A DNA stretch of 64,000 nucleotides, from NCBI RefSeq assembly GCF_004359215.1, contig NC_090614.1, positions 3,480,926 through 3,544,925 on the forward strand, read 5' to 3'. Source of the DNA: Bremia lactucae (lineage: Eukaryota; Oomycota; Peronosporomycetes; Peronosporales; Peronosporaceae). The position numbers were made by a program, and so were the translations under genes. Positions within the stretch are counted from its first letter, which is position 1; the number at the start of each line of letters is the position of its first letter. Under the pieces are notes generated by a model. It ran no database searches and was not told the DNA's origin. It worked only from the letters and a program-made list of their open reading frames with translations. Below are positions 21,350 to 32,203 of this stretch, piece after piece.

Positions 21350-24300
21350 CATAATATGGACATCAAGGCCATGACTGGTTTGCCGGCAGATGAAGAGAAA
21401 GCGGTACCCAATCTAATCAGGACGCGCGTTGAGTATCGAAGAACATTTAAAGATACTTTTGACTTGCAGAACTGGAGCGTACCCCCCGCGATTCTCGTTA
21501 CATCTTTAGCACACGAATCTGTCCAAAAACCTCATTCTTACTAGGTCAATGATTCGACGGCCTGGGTTTCAGAACTAACGGCTGTGGAGACCGGGCGGAC
21601 ACTTCAATGCTATTCATCACTTCTCTCCCGCTACGCCTTCTCTCATATCGAGCACATCATTTTTTGTGCCGGTTCACCTTGTTAAAACCTCTTGCATTTT
21701 ATGAATAGCACAATCTAGTTATCTCAATTATTCAGTTGGAGGAAAAAATGTCCACAATCTAACACCATTGTCTAGGGGATAGAAGAGACACATATTGATT
21801 CGGTGAGCGCGGTGCGGGAGGCATCAGATTCGTAGAGAATTATCTGGGGAGCGCAGTATGTGCAATACTGCACGGAATCGTCCTTTTAAAGCGTCAGTGC
21901 TGACAAGACCGGAAATGTGGACAGTTAATTTGCCTACTTCGCGTCGCCGCGAAGTCGTTGAGAGAGTGGTCGAGAAAAGGCTCCCACTTAACAATAATGT
22001 GGTCGAACAGGGGCTCCCACAAAAAATCATGGTGGTTAAGCAGGTGCTCTAACATCATGCGACGACGTGACATTTGTCAGGTGCGAATGGAGAGGACATT
22101 CCTTACCTGGAGGCGGGTAACACCCCTCCATGTGACCACAGCCATACCAACTTGTCGCCGATCCACATATAAGGCAGTCCACGAGGCCGTCGATTCGACG
22201 ACGTCGTACAACCACCTCGCACTTCTTCCTCCATTACACAGATTCTAGGTCTGTCCTGGAAGCATTATCTGCGTCCCCGGAAGGTGGGTATATTGATCAA
22301 GTGTGCTTGTTCACAGAGGGGGCCGCTGACACATCTTCTCGCTTGAAGCGCACGAGTCTGCTTTACGCCCTACGAGCGCTAAACCAAAGTCAGCGCGAAA
22401 GGAGAATTTCCGGCTCAACTTTTGGACGCTTTACGTAATCACGTAACCCGGCCAATCAAATCGTCTGAAACAATGCAGACGTTTTTCCTGACAAGATTTC
22501 GGCTAAACTACCTGTTGTTTGGGGAGTTCAACATGAGATTGATCACGTACCTGGGTCTTAGTACTATGTGACGTGGCAGTGACCGCTTTCGCGCAATCAA
22601 GTTAAGGCGCTTGACAATTTCTTAAATAGCCGCCGCAAAACAGGTCATGTGAGCGAGAGTGCCTCGCCCCATTTGAGTCCTACCTTCCGTACGAAGAGTG
22701 CAACTGGCGGGTGGCCCATCGTCCACGCCTTAATAGGCTGAACGATGCCACGATTCCAGCGCAGACACCGATCCCCAGAAAGGACATGGTGCTAAATCCA
22801 GTCTGGGGTGTCATTTACAGTGCCATCGGCCTGACCGATGGCTTTTACTAGATTGACAAGTGACATTTTCCTGACAGCGGTCAGCACGCCGAGCAGCTTC
22901 CTCTGGGAATGGTTTGTAATGCCATAGGCACTGAAGAACGGTCCCGCGACATCTAAACACATGGAGTCGCTTTTGCGACCACTTCGCGAATTTGCGCCGA
23001 TCAACTGCGACATCATTTCGTGTTGATGACGACCTCAGTAAAATTGATGTGCATTTGGGGCACGTAAAACAAGTACTTGAAGTGATGAGAGACAACAAAC
23101 TTAGACATATTTGAATAAGTGTGTATTTTTCACACCGAAAATTTCGGTGCTGGCTGCTGCGTGAGTAAAGAAGGGATTCGAGCCGATCTCGAAAAGGTTT
23201 TATCTATCTGCTCATGGTCAACACCTACGAACTCGACAGCGTTGAGTCCATGGCTTGGTTAAGCAAATAATCTGCACAAGTACAGGATGGATCTTTTCAA
23301 CCACTATCGTTTTTCTTTAGAAAAGGCGCCACGTGGTCATGGCGCCCAACCATCCGACGCATTTGAATCCGTGGAGAAGAAACTGGCTTCAGCTACAGTC
23401 TTGATTTTGCCAGACTAGTTTCGCGATCGGCTGCACACTCATGCAATTTGGCACGACAGTCATGAACAGGTCGTGAGCTATCAGTCATGACCAAAAACCA
23501 GCCAAAAAATTCCCCAGTCCACGACAAGTAACTATTGGCCATGCGATACGCTCTCGTCAAATTTTGAGTGCATCTCCTCATAGAACAGGCCTTCGCGCGG
23601 AACACTTATGACGCGTCATTGCGAACCGCAACGAAAAGTCCTCATCGGTGGCAACGGATAACTTGCTGTCGTTTTCTGGGTACAACCTCGGCGTTCACTA
23701 CAAGCCGCGCAAGAATAATATTCCTGCCGATGCCCTGTCACGACGTTCTAACTACGATCCTCGCTTAGACTTGGGTCGTCAGAATACTGAGCGGATATTG
23801 ACAACAGGTGCGCGGCGTGTGTGTCACTAAATTTCAATCGAGTCGTTCCAGTATTATCTCTTACCGATGAAATTGTAGCAACTTACGACGACGAGCCAAT
23901 TATACTGACATAACAACGTATTCACGCTTACCCAACGATGCTTTAGTATGTGCTCTTTTCCGTTCAAAGTGTGATCACATCATGTTGAAGTTTAGACGGA
24001 AAGCCTGTTGGTGTACAGCATCAATCGTTTCGATGAGCCGCGGACGGTGATTAATAACGATCCTGATCTACGAGCTCTGATAATTCACGAGTTCCATGAT
24101 TCCCCATGCTGAGGTCATCTGGGTCGCAAATGACTTCGTCGCAGCTGATTCGCGAAATTTTGACTGGCCCAACTAAAATAAGTGGGTGCGTAACTTAGTG
24201 CGGGCCTGTGAAATTTGCCAGCGTGTGAAGCGGTCGCCTTCGTTAAATACGTCCTATTGAGGCATGGCGCTCGGTTTTTATGGACTTCATCTTTGGCCTT

Positions 24301-25090
24301 CCGACGGACGATAGAGGCTGCAAGAGTATCCTGGTTTATGTCGTCCGCTTTAGTAAAATGAGTCATCCCATTCTGTTAGGGCACAAATTACCTCGGCTGA
24401 GACCGCGGTGCACTTCATCGACGCGGTGAACCTCCATCATGGTCTTCTGGAGTCGATGTGTCCGACCGCGATCCACGACTTCCGTCTTCTAAACAAAACT
24501 CTTCCAGCTTCTCGGAACATCATTGCTGATGTCGACAGTGGTCTTTCCGGGGTAGATGGGCAAACTGAACGCGTTTTTCGCGTTCTCGAAGACATACCTC
24601 GCAGTGTGCGACTTCATTTACCAATAAAAGCTCCTTTCTGTCGAGCTTGAACACGCGTCGACGGGTTTGACGCCTATCTTCGTTAATAATGTCCACCGCC
24701 CTCGCGTTCACGCTCTAATTGCCGTCGGTAGTCCCTTGGCACGGCGCCTCGTGGATTTACTCTGGAGGGTTATGTAGCCGATGTCGACCATCCAAAATTA
24801 TCGAGTGCAGCTCGCGCCATGACCAGCGCTAATGTGGTCACACGGTCGCAGGTGCGGAAACCGATCTAGATGCCACCCGAGTGGCGATGGCTAGGTTAAC
24901 TTCGCAGACATTGACTGATCTGTCATCAAGGGACCGGACGTTTACGACACCGCCTAATATGGTTAGCTATGCGCCACGACAATCGGCGCGTCCGATCGAT
25001 GACTTCGCTGCGAGCGACCCCACGCTACAGCGACAGTCAATAACTCGGTATACTGGGGATACACTTCAGGCATCTGTGGACCAAAAATGA
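21350..25090 (+). pseudogene. Gypsy pol remnant (linker, RT, RNase H, integrase)
   Basis: The order on the plus strand is as follows. The protease-RT linker (about 21860-22050) has the repeated peptide 'VVEKRLPLNNN'/'VVEQGLPQK'. RT follows (22440-23110) with its palm motif degraded where YFDD should be. RNase H is at about 23280-23830, ending 'GVHYKPRKNNIPADALSRR', a clear gypsy RNase H/connection motif. The integrase zinc region ('ACEICQRVKRSPS', about 24205-24245) and core ('FMDFIFGLPTDDRGCKSIL', about 24278-24335) follow, then a C-terminal part to 25090. Stops and frameshifts are frequent. Confidence 0.7.
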
Positions 25091-25149
25091 ATGAGCGCGA
25101 ATTATTTCCAGCCACGCAATCATGTAAAGAGAGTCATTTATAACATATT

Positions 25150-26510
25150 TTGGAGTGAGCAAATTTGCTGCAAGATTTATTGGACTCTATAAGGTACTTA
25201 ACACGATTGGAGGAGCATATTTACACGTACCTGTTACGACGTTTTACGTTGGGTGCAATCGCGCATCTTCCAGCTATAATTTCTAAGTCTGTTTAGCAGG
25301 CTGAGCCAGTGAAGCGTAAATTTAGCGCCCATCCCAGCGAGCCCCGTCGCTGAGCCGACATCAGGCGGGGGTGCGATCCAGCTTTCAAGTGACCGACGAT
25401 ATGGCTCCCCAGCATCCCTAAACGCTTGCAACTCTCAACTAGACTGACAAATCTCAGTCGCATTCCGCTCTGCTCGCACAGCGCTCGTCGATGCTTCCTC
25501 CGCTTCGAGCTGAGCGTCAGCAGCCCGGGTTGTCGCGGCGTCCACATAGTCCTGGGCAACCAGGACGAACGCAGTACCACCGCGACGGTCCATCTCTCCT
25601 TGTGGATGCTGCGCGTGAATTCCGCTGGATCGTTGACCGACTTGTTGATCACTCGGATCCACTGAGTACGCCTGGTCAGATAACACATGGGGAGCGCGCG
25701 ATTCCCATCGCGCGCCGCTACCGGGCACGCTGGTGGGCGCTTCTCCAATAAACATATATAGGAACCTAGCTCTTCCCTACTTTGTGACGTTCCGGGTGTT
25801 TTTGAGATTGAAGCCCAGTTGTTTTCGGTTGCTGTGACCTCGGGTCACCCCGAGGCGAGGATTGTCAAGACGACGTTCCGGCGAATAGAACCGTCTCCGA
25901 GTTGCGAATGCGGTCTTTGCCTCACCCGAGTGAGTCGCAATGACCTGTCAATGACCCGGCCGATTCGGCGCGATCCGCCACGAATAGTGGCGGCTTCTTT
26001 CTCGCTGAGCGGTCGTTCAGAGATGTGAGCTTCCCTAGCAACCTTAGACATCCCTCGACCACTTGGACGAAGCAGAGGCGGTCATCGTTCCACAAACTTT
26101 TTCGCGTTAGGCGCTGAGGAAATGATCACTGCAAAGATCTTCTCTGTCAACAAGCCAACCGACAAAGCTGCGTCTTGGACATAATCCGCTTCCATCGCGG
26201 GATGAAGGCGCACCACGACGTCTGAAGCGCATCGTATCCGACGCCATCAATCATATATCCGCTCACGCTGCGGACGCGCCGGAAATGATATCGCACAGTG
26301 TCAGGAGAGCCCAGGGTATCTGCTCCGGACAAGTTGAACAGTGCCCACGGCCGAATGTCAGCGTCCACTTCGTGGACGTATACACTGCCGCTGATGGTCC
26401 TTCGCGGCAGTCCGTGGTTGCTTACACCTCGTTCCATTATCGTTGCCTGAGTGCCTGTGCCTTCGTCGTCTCTTAATTTTTTGTGTGAGCACTCACGGTG
26501 CATGAGTGCT
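25150..26510 (-). pseudogene. Minus-strand coding remnant, retroelement gag-like
   Basis: On the minus strand several overlapping open blocks (26503-26147, 26051-25845, 25755-25435, 25748-25293) read like one protein split by frameshifts. It includes 'LSEKEAATIRGGSRRIGRV' and an Ala/Glu-rich helical stretch ('AADAQLEAEEASTSAVRAE'). This fits a gag N-terminal region, but no zinc knuckle or other diagnostic motif is present. By eye it is more GC-rich than the LTR and U3 sequence around it. It lies antisense between plus-strand integrase and a plus-strand LTR. Confidence 0.35.
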
Positions 26511-26526
26511 GTCTTTAAAGGGATAA

Positions 26527-26819
26527 TGTAATGGGATCTTCCCGTTACATGATACTTAGCTTATTTATACATATCACTTAATTAGGGCGTTATACTCGAA
26601 TTTTCGGGTGTAGCACGTCGGATATTTCTGTTGATAATAAGGAGCCATATAAATTATTATCCAGTAAGATTTCGGCACGTAACTGTAAGACTTCCATAGG
26701 TCGAGAAGTCTTTTCACTATTAAGTTCTTAAATGTAATTTTTTACATATATTACGGACTTACCTAACGCTTCCTCAAGTGCACGAGAAAGCCAGGTGACG
26801 TCGCTCTAAGCCCGTCACA
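26527..26819 (+). repeat. LTR, plus orientation (293 bp)
   Basis: It starts TGTAATGGGATCTTCCCGTTACATG after a short purine run (AAAGGGATAA) and ends CTCTAAGCCCGTCACA. It is the inverted relative of 19315-19591. No primer-binding site follows, so it looks like a 3' LTR of the plus-strand pol remnant or a solo LTR. Confidence 0.65.
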
Positions 26820-26859
26820 GTAACCCCACTATCAGTAACACTCAATGTTTGTGTGTTAG

Positions 26860-28230
26860 GAGCAGCCTTCGTCAACAAGCTTGCGCATTCTATTGACGTC
26901 GCTAGAATCAGTAGAGCGCTTTGCACCTACCGACCCTGACATTTTTTTACGATCCGCCTCGACGTTGCCGCTTCGCGACAGCGTCGATCCGCGGCCTTAG
27001 CTATTCTTAGCGGGAGGTGGATCGTTTCACTCATTGTTTTAGGCCCTGAACTTCTGGCACTACACTCATTGTCGTAGTTCTGTGTTTCAACAACGGTTGC
27101 AGCTTTGCAATCGCTTACAACTTGAAGAGGGAGCTTCTTTCTGTATACTTACGCAAGGATTATAGGTGCTCGATCCCCGGCTTCTTGTCGTCTCGGTTGT
27201 CAATAAGCGTCAGAGTGAACAAACGCAATTTCAGGCTAAAGTGCTCCTTTTCCGTTATTGATCTAGTGTCATTAATTTGAGTCGGAACAGGTGGTTCTTG
27301 ACAGGATAAACCACAAGTCCCTTGATGAACACTATAACTTGTGTCGGTTCGTCTATTGGTTTACTTCGATATAACTGAGTAAGAATCGTGTGTGCTGGGC
27401 AAGGAAGGTCACGCCTCTCTTCAGCTTCATTTCTAGCTTTAGAGCCTTGGTTCCCTTTAGGTACTTGGTAATCCTTTTCTCAAGCTTCCAGTCTTGTTGT
27501 CTTGGCTTGTGTGTCTTTCTCGTAGCTTTGTGAACCGCGAAATCTATATCAGGTCTAGTATTGCCCTGTTTCAGATACAAGAGCTCTGCCCGAACCCTGA
27601 ATTCGGGCTGTCGAGCCGGGTCTAAGATTTCATACTACCCAAACACATATAGGTTGTAAGCTTGAGCCCTAAGGACCAGATTTTGGTACGCTCGGCAAGT
27701 TAGATATGCCAAACCTCGCTTTCGTTGAATCGTCATCGATGTAGTGAGCTTCAATAGCGTCGTCTGATTTGACGAACCATCTTTAAAGCGAGTCGTCTGC
27801 GACTGCTTCGACTTAGAGATTTCGATCTTAAGCTTTCGGGTCGACGCGAATGCGCCGGCCTGCTAGCAGCATGTAAATGCTACTGTCTCTACAGTTCCAA
27901 GTGTTATGCGCCCTGTTTCTCAACACCTCTGCCTGTTGAAAGCCTTGTTGCTGATGCAAGGTTACTTATTCTTGGGCCTGGTCGAGTACATGTTGTTGGA
28001 ATTCAAAATCAGCCGTGTGCTGATCATCTCTTTACTAAGCGAAATACATGGCAGAAATGGCTGGCCCGCCCATGGACGAGCTCATTTGCTCGACCGCTTC
28101 CATTCGAGTTCACTCAAGCAGGTGAACCTCTCACGCGTTGCGAGAAAGCATACGTGAGAGGCATATAAGCCCCTCGCTTCTTCGACCAACGTGCCCATGT
28201 TAAATAGTACATATGTGGCCGTTGAACGGA
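26860..28230 (-). pseudogene. Gypsy gag region, minus strand, with Copia segment
   Basis: This is the same gag family as at 1-568, 45.6-47.6 kb and 49.4-51.7 kb: shared 'GATCCGCCTCGACGTTGCC..TTCGCGACAGCGTC', 'GAGCCCTAAGGACCAGATTTTGG' and the 5' leader. It is decayed by many small indels. A segment with Copia RT/RNase H similarity is embedded in frame at 27413-27559. Confidence 0.6.
27413..27559 (-). mobile_element. Copia RT/RNase H segment inside gypsy gag
   Basis: The minus strand encodes 'TRPDIDFAVHKATRKTHKP' and 'WKLEKRITKYLKGTKAL', the conserved Ty1/copia block (RPDI..AV....R....P....W...KRI..YLKGT) near the RT-RNase H junction. Upstream and downstream the same frame is gypsy gag ('ELLYLKQG' and 'AQHTRFLLS', compare 'ELLKFKQG' and 'AQHIRLLAS' at 1-60). 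The insert is about 147 bp (49 codons) and is flanked by similar short sequences, CTGAAACAGGGC and CTGAAGAGAGGC. Confidence 0.6.
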
Positions 28231-28237
28231 CCACCAG

Positions 28238-28500
28238 TTTTAACGGGGCAACTTTAGCTAGTACTGATTCAGTACTAGCCAACCTGAGGTGAGGTGCTTC
28301 CCGAGTACTTTATGTTCAAGACATTCAGAGGAAGCTTACAAGTTGCTATATCGTCTTAGCAGCTAAACCGATACTAAAAAAAACTTCGTAAAGTAAAAAA
28401 GTAAAATTTTATTAATATTATAAGTTCCTGCGTAATAACCGTCCTATCTACTACCTTTAATTTATTCATATAAAGCTATATATAGTGACTTAATGTGCAC
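28238..28500 (-). repeat. Degenerate LTR, minus orientation
   Basis: It starts TTTAACGGGGCAAC (TGTAACGGGGCAC-like) and includes the palindrome CTAGTACTGATTCAGTACTAG and 'CATTCAGAGGAAGC', the block conserved near U5 of other LTRs. The far end is undefined. It lies at the 5' side of the minus-strand gag region 26.86-28.23 kb. Confidence 0.5.
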
Positions 28501-29638
28501 CGCTCATTCGTAGGTCAAGCAGCGATTGGCGGGGTTAATTTGAGTTAAATCGGCTAATGCAATCGAACTGTTGCATTGTTGCTTCCTTATTGCCATGTAC
28601 GCTTTTATTTAAAATACAAGTAAATTATTAAGATATATTAATTGTAATCCCATGTATTATTTTCTTTTATAGAAAACAATAACTATTAGTCCTTAGACAG
28701 ACTGAGCAAAATTGCGCATCTAGCATCAGGTAGCTTTAAGGCATGCTTTATACATTCACCGTACGTATGAGTCCGCGTAAATGTAACATATAGACAACAT
28801 CCACATCCGTGAACAACAGAATTGTGACGTGTTGCACGCGTTCTTGTTTATGGACCCCAAGTCAATTGTCACGCCAGTTGTAACGAGGCACGACAACTAG
28901 TAATGCTACAGTACAAATCCAAGCCTCGAAGTGCTTCGACTCGCGAGATAGAATAGATTCAGTAGGACACTGACTGACAAATGTATTAGTTCCAATCGTG
29001 GCTTTTCTGAATCTGTGAATGCAGAAAGGCAACAAGTGGAGAGCCACTCGTTGTGTTTTTAATCGCAATCACGATCGATTTTTACTTAGGCGGTGGTACA
29101 TAATGTTGGATTGCGGCATTAAATGGTGCTATTTGCATGACCGTGTTTCTTCCAATCATCATGCTTCCGACTTCATGCGAGCAGAACAATTGTGTACTGT
29201 ACTGATGCACCATCAGGAACAATACATCAAGTACCCGCAGCTGCCATCCTATCCGTTTCAAAAACAGACCATTTCGTGTACGACCAAAGGTTCGTATCCG
29301 TACACTAGCGAATTTAAGCCCCCGAGTACGAGCCACCGAATGAGCACGTGATGCAAATGTCATTTCTTTTGCACACCAGGGTGCAAAAGTGACAATCAGC
29401 CAATGGCGTGTACCAGAGACATCAGCAACACTCGATTGCAAAATGGACCACCTTTGGAATCGTATATTAAAAAAAACGCGGCGCACAGTATCTCCTCGTA
29501 CGTCAAGAGTATTGACCAATCACGGCCGTCGGACATACGACCTTTCATAGTACCTTTGTGCACGCACCTTGGTGTCGCTGCTCATTCGATTTCTATCGGG
29601 AAGAGAGAAAGTGAGGTTCTTCTATCCCAGAACAACTA
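28501..29638. other. Intergenic with LTR fragment, upstream of the BTB gene
   Basis: 28501-28860 is AT-rich U3-like debris. A 3' LTR fragment in minus orientation is visible at 28877-28955 (TGTAACGAGGCAC..., AATGCTACAGTACAAATCC). From about 28960 to 29638 no repeat is recognised; this should hold the promoter of the BTB gene. Two overlapping open frames on opposite strands (29082-29519 and 29403-29639) have no recognisable domain and I do not call them. Confidence 0.4.
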
Positions 29639-31294
29639 ATGATTTGTCCACAAGACGACGAGGAACTTCATGACGCCCACGTTGTGACTAATTACGATGA
29701 CCTTCTGGACGACGTAGTGACCAAAGGCAGCCTGAACGACGACAGGCTGACAATCTCAGTCGACTGGAGCGACGACTCGATTGAATTGAGGCGGAATCAA
29801 GCGGAGCGCGTGTCAAGTAGACACACGGAAGGAAGAATGGCTACGGGTGCGAGTACTATGATTGCCGACGGCACTTGTGTTCCGATTTTACTACGCGCGT
29901 CAAGCCAAGGAGCGTACTTTGACTTTCGAAGTCTCGACCCGGATCATACCGTCGGACGTACCCGCGTACCCTGGCATTCGAAGAGCATATCGGATATACG
30001 AGACTTAAGCCCACCGCGAGTTGTGGCATTTGATGTGAGTGGCAAATTGTTTCGTTGTAAAGAGAGTTTAATTGCCAAGTATCCACTAAAGCGACTGAAT
30101 CAGATCATCACGTGCAAATGTGGCAAAATCACTTGCCTCGATGATGCATTCTATATTGACCGCAACCCGCAACATTTTGAAATGATTTTAGACTGGTATC
30201 GGACGGGCAAACTTGTCCGACAGCGAAATGTGAACGAAGAAGCGTTCAAAAATGATGCCATTTATTTTGATTTGTACGACGAAATGTTTCCGTGTACGCC
30301 AACTTCCGACGCAATACAGACGTTTACGACCACGGAGGCGGTTTTCCCGTTGCTATCTGTACGCAGACGATCGGTCAATGACGTCGAGTTGGCTCGTACG
30401 ACCCCTAAAAGGGTTAGTATGTTTGCCACAATGGCTTCTGTCCCGCAACAACCGTCGCAACGAAAACAGTCCGAACAGGAAAGCGAGAAGATGATCAACG
30501 CGCCAGATGTGCAGTTGCCATCCACGACCACAGACGGGCCCGAGCGGTTTATTCGACGGGAGAGACGTATTTTAACCCCCTCGAGTCTCCCACTGATCTT
30601 TCTGATGCGTTCGTGCGAACATTTGCTTGTGGAAAAGGTCACGGGGCGAGGGAAATTGCTCGTACGTGTCTGTGATGCAACAGGGTTGCGGCAAGTCCAT
30701 GTGGCGCAAGCAATTTTGTTTGATAGCCAGTCGCGTTGCGATCGTTTTGGCAACGGGACGCAAATTCAACCCTATGCCCTGTTGCCAGGTGATCACGTAT
30801 ACACGTTTTGGATGGCGGAACATACAAGAGGGACTGCTGCGGGCCACCCCGTTCTCTCGCCCATGTTGGATATTGAATTCAAGCTTGTTTACACCTTTGA
30901 CTCGGGCGACAAGATGAGCTTTACGTTGGAGAAAGCATTTGCCCATACTTTAAAAACAAGCATGGATACAATTCCCTCTCTTGCTATTGGTGAAAAGGTA
31001 CTGTCCGAGACGGACTCGTCTGTGGCGTGTCTGTTTATGCCACCCAGCAAAATTAGTTCTGAAAATTCGGCACTTTTAGAGGTTGCAGGCAAAAGTCCCT
31101 CGCATGCAACAAAGAAGGTTACTCCTTTTGCCACCGCAAATGGAGAAAAACGTGCACCGCAAATACATAAAAACAAAGCGTCAATTCGGCACGCGGGAGC
31201 GTTGATCATGCGGAGCGGCCACGTCCCGCTACCTTCGTCCTCAGGGCAAAAAAAACACGGTCTACGAACCGAAGTATTTGGTGCCACAACTTAA
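29639..31294 (+). CDS. BTB/T1 (potassium-channel tetramerisation) domain protein
   Basis: A single-exon gene of 551 residues. A BTB/POZ fold of the T1 (KCTD) type spans about residues 127-215: 'VVAFDVSGKLFRCKESLIA', then 'DAFYIDRNPQHFEMILDWYRTGKL' and 'EEAFKNDAIYFDL'. The first 125 residues are acidic and disordered-looking. After the BTB fold, a Ser/Thr-rich linker leads to a second folded-looking region (about 320-470: 'LIFLMRSCEHLLVEKV', 'LPGDHVYTFWMAEH', 'MLDIEFKLVYTFDSGDKM') that I do not recognise. No transmembrane segment is seen, so this is not a channel. KCTD-like proteins oligomerise and often serve as Cullin-3 adaptors; that role is inference only. An unusual 'CKCGKITC' insertion lies inside the BTB fold (159-166). 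It ends convergently with the unknown gene at 31458-32203. Confidence 0.85.
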   Translation: MICPQDDEELHDAHVVTNYDDLLDDVVTKGSLNDDRLTISVDWSDDSIELRRNQAERVSSRHTEGRMATGASTMIADGTCVPILLRASSQGAYFDFRSLDPDHTVGRTRVPWHSKSISDIRDLSPPRVVAFDVSGKLFRCKESLIAKYPLKRLNQIITCKCGKITCLDDAFYIDRNPQHFEMILDWYRTGKLVRQRNVNEEAFKNDAIYFDLYDEMFPCTPTSDAIQTFTTTEAVFPLLSVRRRSVNDVELARTTPKRVSMFATMASVPQQPSQRKQSEQESEKMINAPDVQLPSTTTDGPERFIRRERRILTPSSLPLIFLMRSCEHLLVEKVTGRGKLLVRVCDATGLRQVHVAQAILFDSQSRCDRFGNGTQIQPYALLPGDHVYTFWMAEHTRGTAAGHPVLSPMLDIEFKLVYTFDSGDKMSFTLEKAFAHTLKTSMDTIPSLAIGEKVLSETDSSVACLFMPPSKISSENSALLEVAGKSPSHATKKVTPFATANGEKRAPQIHKNKASIRHAGALIMRSGHVPLPSSSGQKKHGLRTEVFGATT

Positions 31295-31457
31295 CGACCA
31301 ATGCCCCGCAACGTTGCGAGGCTTGCATCATCTCGAGGCAAAAAACCAAGTCGTTGAGGCAACTTATCATGAAATGCCGCCCCGTCTCTTTGGATAACTG
31401 ATTTGTACATAACCGCGACAGCATGCGAAAATAAAAAAAATGAGTCTACTATTACTT

Positions 31458-32203
31458 TTACGACTGCACTAAGAATGTTGATGTAACTGGCAACAACGGA
31501 CCATCACTCACCTCGCTGTGGCAAAAGCGACAAAAGCAGTCGTTCCATTTGGCCGAGGCTGCCAGCTGACAATTGAATTTCGCCATTGGTGTGGCCTCCG
31601 TCTTGGCACACATCTTGCAGCAACTCAAGCATGGACAAATATTCTTGAAACTCTTGGATCGTCCACGAGGGTTCCAGTACATCTTGGTCATGTGTTGCCA
31701 CGTGGTTGTAGGCAAGGGCTGACACGCACGTTGGGCTCCGCGTGGCACTTGGAGCCTTTAAAGATGTTGCCTTGCATATGATAGGGGACCGAATGCTCAC
31801 AGTGTCTTCATCATAGCGTCGTGATGCCGTAGCAAACTTGCCAATTGGCTGTAAAACGTCTTTTGTCCCGAATTGGTTGTCCCATTCTGTCTCTTGGTGC
31901 ATTTGCAACTCGTCTATTTCGTTGCAATTGCCTTTAGTTGGAGATTGTGGCTTACTAACATGGTCGGTAGGTGTTGCTAAAAAGTGTTCACTCGGTGCGT
32001 CGAATTGGTTCATTCTTGAACGCGTTAGTCACCTTAAGGATAGTTTGCAGATAGAAAAGTGCGTCAGATGATGTTGCATCGTTTGCGAAGTCACGCGTTG
32101 TGGACAGTTCCTCTCTATTTCTGGCCACAGCGACTCGACTCGAAAATAACACACAAGAAAGGCTGCGTCGTTGTTGTTCCTTGACGCAACCCATGTGAAG
32201 CAT
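31458..32203 (-). CDS. Hypothetical protein, three-exon model
   Basis: My model: exon 1 32203-32033 (ATG, 'MLHMGCVKEQQRRSL...DALFYLQTILK'), an 82-nt intron (GTGACT...AGTAAG), exon 2 31950-31512 (ends '...QMERLLLSLLPQR'), a 43-nt intron (GTGAGT...CTTAG), and a tiny last exon 31468-31458. All junctions keep frame, giving about 206 residues. Exon 2 is best supported: an open stretch with a GTGAGT donor immediately before the stop of its unspliced frame, and a helix-rich C-terminal half ('WTIQEFQEYLSMLELLQDV'). No domain is recognised. Exon 1 and both acceptors are tentative; exon 2 could instead start at the ATG at 32013. Confidence 0.4.

Noticed and set aside
29082..29519. 145-codon minus-strand frame upstream of the BTB gene
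   Set aside because: It overlaps other open frames on both strands, has no recognisable domain, and lies where the BTB promoter should be.
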